Part shown: piece by piece, positions 12,870 through 23,810 of the stretch
Position numbering within the stretch: position 1 is the stretch's first letter
How the letters are laid out: every line of letters begins with the position of its first letter
Origin: Hoplostethus atlanticus
Taxonomy: Eukaryota; Chordata; Actinopteri; Trachichthyiformes; Trachichthyidae
Length of the DNA stretch: 64,000 nt
Reading direction: 5' to 3'
Assembly: GCA_034670405.1 (NCBI GenBank)
Contig: JAXDDX010000048.1
Span: 1,364,001-1,428,000, forward strand
Translations under genes and position numbers: made by a program
Notes under the pieces: model-generated
Databases searched by the model: none
The model's input: only the letters and a program-made list of their open reading frames with translations
What the model was told of the DNA's origin: nothing

Positions 12870-13130
12870 AATAACTTTAATAATAACTTTATTTGTATAG
12901 TGCTTTTCAGTTCACAAAGTGCTTCACAACAATTGAAATAAAATAATAGAGATAGGATTAAACAATAAGACATGAAAAGATCAAAAGACAATCAACCTTG
13001 TGAGAGTCACTCAGAGAAGGGATTGATTTGGAAAGTAACACTGGATTAAACAACAAAATACAAAAAGATAAAAAAGAGAACAAGAATAAATTTAACAAGA
13101 ATTAAATAGGATTAAAAGAGCAACAGCAGA
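12870..13130 (-). mobile_element. LINE 3'-end-like fragment (CR1/L2 style)
   Basis: Starts (AATAAT)n then CTTTATTTGTATAGTGCTTT and ACAAAGTGCTTCACAA, the reverse complement of the usual 3' terminus of fish CR1/L2-like LINEs. A-rich sequence continues to about 13130. No coding part. Confidence 0.4.
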
Positions 13131-13275
13131 CAGAGCCGTGGAAATAAAAGCAGAGATAGTAACAGAGTTGTGTAGTGTATGAAGGATGATTCTCCACTAA
13201 TCAGATGTGTATTAGGAATATAGAGTTAAGTAAGTAGTATAGTAAGTAGTTACATTTCAAATACAATCACTACTC

Positions 13276-13410
13276 AACATAGTGTATGCTAAAGTCTCAG
13301 CATGGAGCCTACTATAACTCAACATAGTGTATGCTAAAGTGTCAGCATGGAGCCTACTATCACTCAACATAGTGTATGCTAAAGTGTTAGCATGGAGCCT
13401 ACTTTCACAA
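13276..13410. repeat. 45-bp tandem repeat, three copies
   Basis: Units begin AACATAGTGTATGCTAAAGT at 13276, 13321 and 13366, each exactly 45 bases. Because 45 is divisible by three, open frames appear on both strands and are not genes. One unit-like copy occurs inverted in the apba1 3' UTR at about 57799-57843. Confidence 0.9.
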
Positions 13411-13538
13411 GCCTGGAGCCTGTTAGCACAGCGCACCAGGGTCAATGATTTAATCAACAACAAAAAAAAAGTGTTGCTGAAAGTACGTTTGGGAATCAAC
13501 TCATTTTTGTAATTTAACATTCTCTGTGTCTGTCCCAG

Positions 13539-13676
13539 GGTGGACTTAAAGTGATGTGAACCACTTGTCACATAGCTGTGCCAACCTGAAAAGCCACCAA
13601 GCCACCATAGACCCTCACACTACCGTTTGAACGAAGGCCAATACAAGTCGACAGTGCCAACATCTGTTACTAGAAG
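13539..13676 (+). other. candidate non-coding 5' UTR exon
   Basis: A 138-base block is bounded by a strong acceptor (TCTCTGTGTCTGTCCCAG) and a near-perfect donor (AAG|GTGAGT at 13677). It has higher complexity and GC than its surroundings and has stops in all frames. It would suit a 5' UTR exon of apba1 spliced to the acceptor at 29623. No transcript evidence is available, and chance splice-like signals are possible. Confidence 0.3.
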
Positions 13677-13699
13677 GTGAGTACCTCACTGATGCACTT

Positions 13700-13960
13700 A
13701 TTCTAAGTAATAATCTGTGACATTTTCATATAAATACAAGTCTGTTTTGCTACTCTCTATTGCTGATTAATATAACACAATAATCAGTTTTGATGCATAA
13801 CATGCAAAATGACTTTTGTGTATACTATATACACTGTTCATTCATTTGAAATATAGATAAATATATACCACCAAACCCATACCAGAAAACCCAGAGAACC
13901 CATACCAAAGATGGAGACCAAATTAAGAAAAATACAGAAATGAGCACTTAGCACCAAACA
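13700..13960. repeat. dispersed repeat, copy 2
   Basis: Matches the repeat at 5140-5660: AATCTGTGACATTTTC, GTCTGTTTTGCT.CT and GAGCACTTAGCACCAAA in the same order. Shorter than copy 1, with a missing middle. Confidence 0.45.
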
Positions 13961-14283
13961 TAATTGCTAGGGTGGCATGTTGACCCTATAGTTTAAGTGC
14001 AACTGTTTTGAATCTTGGTACCATGTTTACTGCTAAAGTGCCCGTGGAGCAAGGCTACCTAACCCCCATGTATATGTGTACTAACTTGTGTACTAAATTC
14101 TGTGAGGTGCTGACTAACGGAAAATGAACTATGAAACACAGTAAATGAAAGTCACATACTATTCTCTCCTAGCAGTGATTTAATAAATTCAAATGCCACC
14201 ACAAAAAGGGGTGGGATTTGTAACAAATAGCCAATCGCGTGCAACATGGACAGATCCAGAGCAGCGTATTGACATAAGATGAA

Positions 14284-14425
14284 ACTTGATTGATCCCCGT
14301 CGGCAAAGTAGGTCGTTGTAGCAACAAAAATAATAGGAATCAGTGGGGAAATGGAATATAAAAATAAGCAATAAAATAGTAAACAAGAATAAGTAAACAG
14401 TCAAAGCAATAAAGTACACTATAAA
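14284..14425 (-). mobile_element. LINE 3' fragment (GATCCCCGTCGGCAAA type)
   Basis: TTGATTGATCCCCGTCGGCA followed by A-rich sequence is, on the minus strand, a frequent 3' end of fish Rex1-like LINEs. No coding remnant. Confidence 0.35.
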
Positions 14426-14795
14426 TAATTGGGGGGTTATGTAAGGAAGATAATGCTGCCAAACATTTCACCACGTAGACTGTATAAGTGGGAAGTATGG
14501 GAAAGAAATGGATTACTACCATTTACGTTCTTCTCTCAAGAAGAACACACTGTTATAATGAATAAATACAGTATAAGCAATACAAAAACATTATACCAGT
14601 GAAAAGTAACACTTCTACACTAGAGGATTGCTGGAGGAAAAGAGAGTGTAAATATGTAAGTAAAGAGGCTTATCACTCCCCTGTCATTAAGGGACACTTC
14701 ATTGATACAATATCATGTCGTCACATTGAGGATTTGAAAAGATTTTCTATTCATAAAGTCCGCCTCATGTTCCCCAGGGTTGCAGGGGTACAATC

Positions 14796-15471
14796 CAGTG
14801 GTGTAGTCTAGTTTATTGTAGTGGGTGTACTGTGATGATTCCCTCCCAGCCTCATACACACCCGTCCCGGAGCGACACCCCATAAGCACCACCACACTCA
14901 CTAACGCATACAGTACATGCATCCACACATAATTGAGAGCATTCTGAAAGACTGGGTATGTGTTATCAACAATTTATTATAAGCAACACAAGACTTTAAC
15001 AACCAATGACATTTACAGCTGGGGTGATTTTAAATCACACAGACATTTGTTATTTGAGGACTTATTATACTTGGGTCCGTATTCACATAGTGTCTTATCT
15101 GACCATTAAGATAGATTAAGATAGCTAATTTTAAACTTGCATTTGCTACAGAGCTACTGTCGAGCCGGGGAAATGACCGCCAAGCAACTGTGTTCGTTGG
15201 TAGGTGACGTCAAGGTCTAGGTCACGGCCAAATGTTCTGCGCATGTCCGCGTTTTGTAACACAGACAAAGAGCGTACAGGGTGAATTTTATGAATGTAAG
15301 TGAATGGAGGAGATGCCTTCCCCTGCTAAACTTATTTTATTTCAGTTATACTTGGTATTTGCGAAACACTGAAGTGAAACTTCTGTCACAAAACTATATT
15401 GTTACGTATCTTTGCGCATTTTTAAGTGGGTATACGGCGTATACCTGCGTATCACGTAGACTACACCACTG
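14796..15471. mobile_element. non-autonomous hAT transposon with intact target duplication
   Basis: The termini CAGTGGTGTAGTCTA and TAGACTACACCACTG form 15-bp perfect inverted repeats. The identical octamer GTACAATC flanks both ends (14788-14795 and 15472-15479), the 8-bp target duplication of hAT elements. The 676-bp interior has no transposase. An internal TCCGTATTCACATAGTGTCT near 15077 resembles a Harbinger-type end and may be a nested insertion. Confidence 0.88.
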
Positions 15472-15479
15472 GTACAATC

Positions 15480-16084
15480 TATTGAATCAATAACACTCAG
15501 GAATCTAATAAACAGTAAATCTCATTCATTGTTCATATCTATAGTCAACTAAGGTAAACTACCTGCTATTTGATAGATGCCCACTTTTATAGCCAGAGTG
15601 AGTAAATGGCCACAAAATAATTTATGTCATATATTTATTAAATCATTAGGGAAAGCAAAGCGGTTCTGGCTAGCCCTGATAAGAGCCCTTCTTACTATCT
15701 TTTAATTCAATAGACTCTTCCAGTGCAGTTGTTTTTATTACTTGTCGCATTCATTTTAATGCAATGATTTTTGCAATAAAGATTTTTCCACGGGATCATC
15801 CAGGTATGGCAATGCCATTTTTCCACAGAGTTGATTGGTGAGGAGGCGGACTTTTTATCAGATAGCCGGAACATAACCTGGTCCGGAGCAGGTTAGCTGT
15901 GCAGCCTAACTTACCATGGCGATGCACCCCACTTTAAAGTGAGCCACCATCATGAGCCCAAAAAGCCAGGGTTAAGCCCAAAGGCAGCTTGCTAACCCAC
16001 TAAAAATGCTTTGTGAGACAGGCCCCAGAACTGTTTTCTGAGAAGACATTGAACATTAAACTATGTAGAAGAAAAGAAAGAAAC
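15480..16084. other. no gene; possible truncated MITE near its end
   Basis: Up to about 15790 I recognise nothing. From 15890 to 16024 the sequence ends GCTTTGTGAGACAGGCCCC, which resembles the right terminus of a fish DNA transposon; no matching left end is visible. Confidence 0.35.
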
Positions 16085-16433
16085 AGGTTCATGAATGAAC
16101 TTTATTCGTCACATACACTTCCATGCAGTGAAATTATTTTTCTGTACACCCCTGACTAGATATACACGCAACATATCACCACACACACATGCACATGCAT
16201 TTTCAGGTCAGAGGGCAGAGCGCAGCCATTGAACAGCGTGCCTGGAGCAGTGTTTGGGGTTTGCCTTGCTCAAGGGCACTTCGGCAGTGTTGGTGGGCAC
16301 CGTAGCTGTGACAGTCATTTTTTCAATCACCAGCTCACAGCTGGAATACACCCTCCTGGTGATGCCCGGGATCGAACCAACGGCCCTCCGGTGATGGGTT
16401 GGCTTCTCTAACCGCTAGGCCAACCTGCTGCCC
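16085..16433 (-). mobile_element. tRNA-derived SINE
   Basis: On the minus strand from 16433: box A TGGCCTAGCGGTTAGAGAAG, then box B GGTTCGATCCC at about 16369-16379. The body has CAAGGGCACTTCGGCAGTG (plus strand), and the 3' end reaches TGACGAATAAAGTTCATTC. This is a recognisable order of RNA polymerase III promoter and SINE body. The promoter boxes look well preserved. Confidence 0.65.
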
Positions 16434-16984
16434 ATATTACATATTTAGGAGGAGTTTCAAATCAAATTTACAGTAATGTTACCACCAAACTGGAAGCAAC
16501 TGCTGACTATCTGTACGTGGGGCAGCCATCACATCTTAACTGTGTGTTAATTTCAATATACCACGCCTATCGTGCCTATCGGCCTATCGTGGCTTATGAT
16601 AATTAATCGTCCTTGTCAATTGTTAGCACAGTGTGTACTGGCAAATCATGGCAAGTAGAGGTAATGCACAAGTCTGTGAGTGGCACTCATGTTCACTCTA
16701 GATCCAAATGTTGATTAATTTTTCACTAATAATAATAATAAAAAGTGTCAAGTTACTGTCTAGCACATATATAATATAATTAAGAAAACCACGTTTCCAT
16801 GTGACATCTGTAGATGAGATTGGTTCTCTGAGAGTGATCCTTTTAATTGTTTTTTTTATCTCCTGTTTTTGGGTTACTCTTGAGGTAAGCAGATGTCACC
16901 TCTGACTTCTTTTATTGCTTTATTACCTTAATCATTTAGTGTTTTATTGTTTTACTGTAGTTAGTTTAGAACTACATAAGCTCC

Positions 16985-19632
16985 CCTGTAATGTCTGTAT
17001 GTTGGAGAAGGTTTGCCACCACACCATCACTGATGTGGTCTTGCATTGAAACCACCCATCGACAGGGTAATATACTTGATTTGGTAATATCACAAGGGAT
17101 AAGCATTGATAAAGTTTCAGTGTCTGATACTACTGTCTCTGATCATTACTGTGTGTTCTTTGATGCTCTGACAAAGACATCTAGTGACAAAAAAGTATTT
17201 ACAACTCAAAAACGGTATTTAGATGCTACAGCGGAACGAAAATTTTCTGAACTTGCAAACTCTTTTTATCCATGTAATATACACTGTTCTTTAAATGAAA
17301 TGGTTGATACATTTAATAACAACTTAAGAGATGCATTGAACAGCGTTGCACCAGTTAAGATTAAAAAGAGGTCACATAATAAAATATCACCATGGATAAA
17401 TAGCACTATTCGTGAGTTTAAGAGATTATGTAGAACAGCTGAACGGACATGGAGAAAAACTAAACTAGAGATCCACCGTAGCATTTTGAAGGAACGCATT
17501 ACCACTTTTAACAATGCTATCCGCACTGAGAGAAGAACCCACTTTTCAAAGGTCATCGCAGAGAATGGTAGCAACTCTAGGGTACTGTTTTCAACTATTG
17601 ACCGATTATTAAATCCTGTACCAGCCTCCGACATTCTTAGCCTGGCTTCTGTTTCAAAATGTGAGGAATTTGCACAATTTTTTAACAACAAAATAACAAC
17701 CATTAGAGCTGGTATTATCAGAAACGATACTAACCCATATGATCTGCCCTGTAACAGGCCGCCAATTATGAGGAACTTTAGTAGCATCTCTGAGGCAGAA
17801 CTCTGTAAGATTGTAATACAGAGTAAACCTTCAACTTGCTGTGTTGACCCTGTCCCTACTACATTTTAAAAAAATGTTTTTAATAGTGTCTCCGCATCTG
17901 TACTAAAAATAATTAATACGTCTCTTGAGACTGGAATTTTTCCCAATGCATTTAAAACTGCTGTTGTAAAACCGCTATTGAAGAAATCAAATTTAGACTA
18001 TAGTGTCCTAAGTAATTACAGGCCTATATCTAACTTGCCTTTCGTGAGCAAGATACTTGAAAAAGTAGTTTTTAATCAACTGAACAACTTTTTAAATGAA
18101 AACAGTATTCTAGAGAAATTCCAGTCAGGTTTTAGATCCAATCATAGTACAGAGACTGCTCTAACTAAAATAGTCAATGATCTTAGACTCAGTGCTGCTG
18201 CAAATAAGGTCTCAGTTCTCATTCTTTTAGATCTGAGTGCTGCATTCGACACAGTTGACCACAACATTCTAATGAATCGTCTAGAAAATTGGGTTGGTCT
18301 CTCTGAATGTGCTCTTAACTGGTTCCGAACATATATTACAGAAAGACAATTTTATATTAGCCTTGGAGATCACATGTCAGAGAAATATGACACATCTTTT
18401 GGTGTTGCACAAGGAAGCTGTCTGGGTCCCCTTCTTTTTTCATTGTACATGCTACCCCTAGGTAATATCATCAGAGAACACAATGTTAATTTTCATAGCT
18501 ATGCTGATGATACACAATTATACATTTTTGTCGAGCCTAATGACGTAAATGCCTTATGCTCCCTGACTATCTGTCTGTCTGCAATCAACCAATGGATGAG
18601 TAATAACTTTCTAAAACTGAACGAAGACAAGACAGAAATACTTTTAGTTGGCCCTAAAGCCAAAAGGGATGCACTTTCTAATAGGTTGGGAAATTTGGCT
18701 CACCAGAATAAATCAGAAGTAACAAGCCTAGGTGTAATTTTAGACTCCAATTAAAATTTTAAAACCCACATTAATAAGGTGACCAAAACAGCATTCTTCC
18801 ACCTAAGAAACATTGCCAAAGTAAGGCCGTTTTTAACACAACAGGACGCTGAGAAGTTAATTCATGCTTTTATTTCAAGTAGACTGAACTATTGTAATGC
18901 TCTTTTCACTTGAGAAACTTCAGCTAATCCAGAACTCTGCTGCTAGACTTTTAACGAAAACAAGGAAGAGAGAGCATATTACCCCTGTTTTAGCTACACT
19001 GCATTGGCTGCCTGTATCTTTTAGAATTGATTTTAAAGTCCTTCTACTCGTATATAAAGCACCCTCTTTCATCACAGATTCCCTGTTGTTTTATGTCCCT
19101 CCACGAGCCCTTAGGTCCTCTGCAGCAGGTCTTTTAAAAGTTCCAATGGTCCCCCCCCAAAAAATTGGGGATGCTGCCTTCATACACTATGCACCTAAAT
19201 TATGGAACTCCCTACCAAAAAGTATGAGAGGCGGGCTCAGTGGACATTTTTAAATGGCAACTGAAAACATACCTTTTTAATATAGCTTATAATTAGCAAC
19301 ACTCTTTTTTACTTTTTATTATTTTTAATTTATTATTTTTATTTTTATCCACTTTTTATTCTTATTTTATTTTTCTTTAAATTATTTTATTCTTTTACTT
19401 ACACGATCTTCTCTTTTTACACCCCTTGCAACTGTGTGGTTTATCTTTTATTTATTATTATTATTATTATTATTGTTATTTTTATTGTTATTCATTGTTT
19501 TATTTTCTTTTTATTTTCTATTTTTAATTTTTATTCTTAATTGTGCTGTGCCGATTTGTTAAAGCACTTCGAGCTACATTCTGTATGAAAGGTGCTATAC
19601 AAATAAAGTTTATTATTATTATTATTATTATT
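16985..19632 (+). mobile_element. CR1/L2-type LINE, 5'-truncated
   Basis: The first frame (16991-17869) opens in the end of an APE-type endonuclease (HRQGNILDLVIS, VSDHYCVFF), then a linker. After one in-frame stop (17867) the same frame continues into the reverse transcriptase: NYRPISNLPFVSKILEKVVF, FQSGFRSNHSTETAL, LILLDLSAAFDTVDHNIL, GVAQGSCLGPLLFSLYMLPL and YADD at 18500-18511. A second in-frame stop lies at 18752, and a frame change near 18905 precedes the C-terminal block (LLTKTRKREHITPVLATLHW). The 3' end is GGTGCTATACAAATAAAG followed by (TTA)n to 19632. The small number of lesions suggests moderate age. Confidence 0.92.
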
Positions 19633-20115
19633 CTTTCTTCACGTATATATGTATTAAATCTGCTAACCGAATTGTTCTCTAGTATCTGTTGATGATTGAC
19701 ATTAAGGTTGGTGAACCTAGGTTGAAGTTCTAAGATTTCCACCAAACACACAGTGTTACAAGCACATGCAAACAGTGTGGAGCATAGAATCATAGAACCA
19801 CTTTTGTTTTCAGAACGAGAGGCGCTGTCAGATTAGACGCGATGCAACAGGAGCAAAGCTCCTTTCTTCTGCACTGGCAGCACAAAAAACAAGTGAAACA
19901 AATGGTGGAGATAGGTCTGTCTGATGTGCAGCTACAAGGCTCCTCAAATCAATACACCTATCAGATTCAGGAGAATTGCCTGCATTGAAAACAAAAAATA
20001 CCATTTAAAAAAAGTGGCCAACTGGAAAGGAGTCAGTTATCAGCGACCTGGCCAGCACTGAATACCCTGCCTCCAGCAGGTTGATTAGCCACAGCTAAAT
20101 GTTTACCTGGAAAGA

Positions 20116-20149
<34 letters not shown>

Positions 20150-20226
20150 CCAGCTGGTCAATGTGCTACAGTGGTTCATAGGTATTGTGAAGCCTCATTA
20201 CCCCAGCTAAAGCAGGTACGCCTGGT
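19633..20226. other. no gene; (TG)n at 20119-20148
   Basis: Mixed sequence without a recognisable gene. A 30-bp TG microsatellite sits at 20119-20148. Confidence 0.6.
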
Positions 20227-20526
20227 CAGGAGTTCTCATCCTTTCATCCCAGTTTGATAAACATTATGCCACAGGCCCCCTTTTAATGAATCTTTATCAC
20301 AGGGACCCTGCGCCTGAGGAAATATTTGATGTCAGACACAATTGAATTTAGAACTGCATAACTGTCTCTACTGTAAGTGGGGAGATAACCGTGATTCGAA
20401 TAGCCTTTCTTACACAGTTATTTTGCTAACTTCTAGTGAATGGAATATTAGCCAAATTAAACGATCCCTCATTCTTGGGGCCCCGATCAAACCCGGGTGT
20501 CCCATCACCCCACTTTGGGAACCATT
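20227..20526. mobile_element. hAT-like non-autonomous repeat
   Basis: Left end CAGGAGTTCTCATCCTTTCA, right end TTTGGGAACCATTG. These are diverged inverted repeats of the CAGTGGTTCTCAACCTTT type. The interior shares GGGGAGATAA with the 4.0-kb repeat. Target duplication not identified. Confidence 0.4.
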
Positions 20527-21059
20527 GTTCTGGGTCTTCCCTGCTTCCCTGTCTCACATTTGCTCTTTCTTCCAAGCATCTGGGCAATTTGATGATTGCT
20601 TGAGTCAAACTACACAAATTTTAGCCACGATTTGGCATCACAACTGATTTTCTAGATCAGACTAAGTAGGCGCTAGTTTCTGGCTGTCATACAGATGATC
20701 TGGTATAGTGTGAGGGTTGCCTCCCAATCCAATTGGAACCATCATCATTATTCCAAACATGTTTGATTTTTATGACTTGAGGCCCCCCTGTAGTGTGAGT
20801 GCAGCTCCATTTTTGTTTTGGTGGTGTGTTCTCGTAACATGAGAGTTTGTGGTTTCATCAGATCAGAGTGTTTATAGCTGTTAAAACTCTGGTAATGTGT
20901 CTTTCCCAAATACAACTGGTCAGCAAGTGCATGATCTCCAAATCCAACTGGTCAATGTCATTTAGTTTAATTTTCAGCTCTGTCCTACCCTTGAATTGGG
21001 AGTGAAAATGCCTCAGGCTAGTGGAAAGGGAATGGGAAGCTGTAAACACTGATTTGAAA

Positions 21060-21180
21060 ACTACTAGACGGGCTTAAAAGTTGGGAATAAACTAGGTAAA
21101 ATTAGCTGCTGTAGTGTTTGGTTGGAATGAAAACCTGCATACTCTTGAAGCACATGCTTCAGAACAACTGGTCTATTGTA
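21060..21180. repeat. dispersed repeat (GCTGTAGTGTTTGGTTGG type), copy 1
   Basis: AGCTGCTGTAGTGTTTGGTT, then GAAAACCTGCATACTCTTG, recurs with small changes at 39476-39520, where it is part of a fold-back structure. From 21181 to 22936 I recognise no gene. Confidence 0.5.
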
Positions 21181-22936
21181 TAGTATTATATAGTCATTAT
21201 ATAGTATAGATGTCAGAGTGGACCAAGGAATGCCTGGAACGGCCCCTTGTAGTACGTGGTGAGATGAACCAATCACTCAAAGGTAGAAATTTCATTAATA
21301 AATCACTAGTGACTCAGTACTGCAGCATGGAAGGTCTATCAGCTGCAATGCACATATGGGCACAGCAACACCCAGCCAAATTAACAAAACACTGATTGTA
21401 TAGTGTGGGCATATTTTGCTCTTTGCTATGTGTTGGAGTTATCATTTCATTCACTAGAAAATTACGGAACTGAAATGTTGGCATAAGTATGCCTCTCAAA
21501 AGAGCACTGCCCATTGCTTTAAGACTAATCTAACCAGGGCTGGCATGTTCAGTGTCCGGTTTTGCCAGATTTCCACATACAAAAGTATGTCAACATTCAG
21601 AAATATTGCATACATAATTCATGTCACATAGATGTTTCTCTTCCAGTAAACTGCCACTAACTAGGTAAAACAACTGGTCGTAATGGCATCGTGCTTAAAA
21701 CAGCACACTTTCAAATTGAAAAAATGGTGAACGGACAACAGCCAATGCATCGTCTTCCCCTGTTTGTTTTGTGTCTAATGACGTCTAATGTTGTTATGGC
21801 TCATAAAGCCACAACAGTGGGACAGAATGACCTTTTCCAGTACTTTGGACAAAAATGGCAAATTGGATGTGGTTTAGTAAGGATAATGTTAAAACAAGAC
21901 ATTATATCAAATTCATAACCAACGTATAAGATAAAGGTAAAGAGTACAATAAACATAATAAATTGAAATATCAAGGTTCTCTCACAGTCTCTACTGTTCT
22001 GTCTCTCTATTTCCAGGCTGCTCTCAGTGACTTCCCACTGCAGGTAAACCACGGCTATACTGACTGTGTGGGAGGGAGATAGAAAGAAACAGGCAGTTAT
22101 GTATTAGTTCATCCATGTGATATTTATCTCCAAACCAACCAATTAACAGCATCCACGGTCTATAGCTTTAGTATAGTATATGACTGTTAGCTGGCTAAAA
22201 CTGATCACCGGTGTGGCCAATTCCAGACAGTGTTCAACCAGAAATGCACAATCAATAGTGAATATAATTTATCCTGCACTGTTTTCATTGATTCTTCTCA
22301 TAAATGAAACATGCTCTATTTGTCTTTTGTTGAGTTGAATATTGCTTTTACCTTTTATTATAATTACTTTTCTTACAGGTTTTGTAAACAACAATTCTTG
22401 TCCAATTCTGGACACTTAATTCAGTTCATGTAGGGCTCGATATTAACAGTTCATGTACCTTCAAAATGTTACAGATAGCTTTAGGAATTGCAGACTAGGT
22501 ACTCAATTCTCTCAGTTTTGTATCAGCAATATCACCACCCACTGGATCTCTTAAATATTCTTCACATATTATTTTCTGTTATCTATGGATCCTCTACGTC
22601 GCCCAAAATGCAATCTAATGATTTGTGCTTCTTGTTTGTGTCTGAGTGATTGTGTCTAACTGATTGTTTTCATATGTCTAAACATATATACATAACTACA
22701 TAACTATAGATATGTATTACATTTGATATTTAGCTTCTCAAATATATATGAATTCATGTCACTTTTGGTAGGGAACTCATTGAAAACATTGTGCTGGAAA
22801 TCATGTCAGAGATTGTGTGTCCAGAATTGGCCACAGTTCCTCTGCTGTTAAAACTAGTTGTCAGCTTCAACTTGTACAATTAGAACTAGGTGGTTTGGAA
22901 ATAAATATAATGTTAACAACATGACCCATTGCTAAC

Positions 22937-23250
22937 ATCAGCTAAAATTATGGACCTAGTTGGTTTGGAGATGAATGTAACGTTAAAAACGTGGCTAACT
23001 GCTAACATTATGGACCAAGTTGGTTTGGAGATCAATGTAACGTTAAAAACATGTCTAACTGCTAACATTATGGACCGAGTTGGTTTGGAGATCAATGTAA
23101 CGTTAAAAACATGTCTAACTGCTAACATTATGGACCGAGTTGGTTTGGAGATCAATGTAACATTAAAAACATGGCTAACTGCTAACATTATGGACCGAGT
23201 TGGTTTGGAGATCAATGTAACATTAAAAACATGGCTAACTGCTATGTTTG
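22937..23250. repeat. 60-bp minisatellite, about five copies
   Basis: The unit containing CATTATGGACCGAGTTGGTT and AACGTTAAAAACATGTCTAA repeats every 60 bases exactly from 22943 to 23243, with only a few substitutions between units. The outer copies are more diverged. The period keeps both strands open, giving spurious frames of 148 and 186 codons. Confidence 0.95.
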
Positions 23251-23548
23251 AGATAAACATGATGTTAGTAGTTGGTTTGGGCATAAATATAACGTGCACG
23301 TGTGTGTGGATGGGGGGGTGTACGGGTACGTCCCTGGTTCGGGAAAGGGAGGTGTGTGTGTGTGAGTGTGAGTGAGAGTGAGAGTGAAAAGAGTTTGTAT
23401 CTGCATATATGGGCTTAACCCTACAGTTGGCCCTGCTGGCTTGTCCTGTATTCTGTAACAGTTGCCAGGGCAACGCTCAGCCAGGCCAGCTGCGTTCCTT
23501 ATGTATACAACCATTAAAGAATAAATACCACACAATTCCATACAACGC

Positions 23549-23810
23549 TCAACTTCGCGCAATACAACAAGGTTGTGTGTTCTTAGTGTTCTCCCCAGCT
23601 AGTTTCTTCTCACCGCACAACGGGCAAGCAGCATCCTCGCCTGTCCACTGACTAAGATTTTGGGGAGATGGCAACACATCATAGGTTGCCCCTATAATGC
23701 ATCTAATTCGGTTTGCCTCCACAAATCTCCCCACCCAAGTTTTATCTTTTCTACACTCTCCCAATTCACCCATGTGAATTTTACTGGTTGAGTCTGCCAT
23801 TGTTTACAGC
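23549..23810 (-). mobile_element. non-LTR retrotransposon C-terminal fragment (zinc-knuckle part)
   Basis: The minus strand reads VGRFVEANRIRCIIGATYDV, LPSPQNLSQWTGEDAACPLC and GEKK. From memory, ATYD.LP.PQNL..W...D..C.LC precedes H-x4-C and then a PD-(D/E)xK-like nuclease segment in multi-copy metazoan retroelement proteins. Only the first Cys pair remains in frame. The later part of the same kind of protein is at 33350-33670. Host-gene origin is unlikely. Confidence 0.5.

Noticed and set aside
17266-17787. 173-codon open frame on the minus strand
   Set aside because: Lies opposite the LINE linker/endonuclease frame on the plus strand, which carries the recognisable motifs.
22913-23473. Open frames of 148 codons (+) and 186 codons (-)
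   Set aside because: Both are produced by the 60-bp tandem repeat, whose period is a multiple of three.
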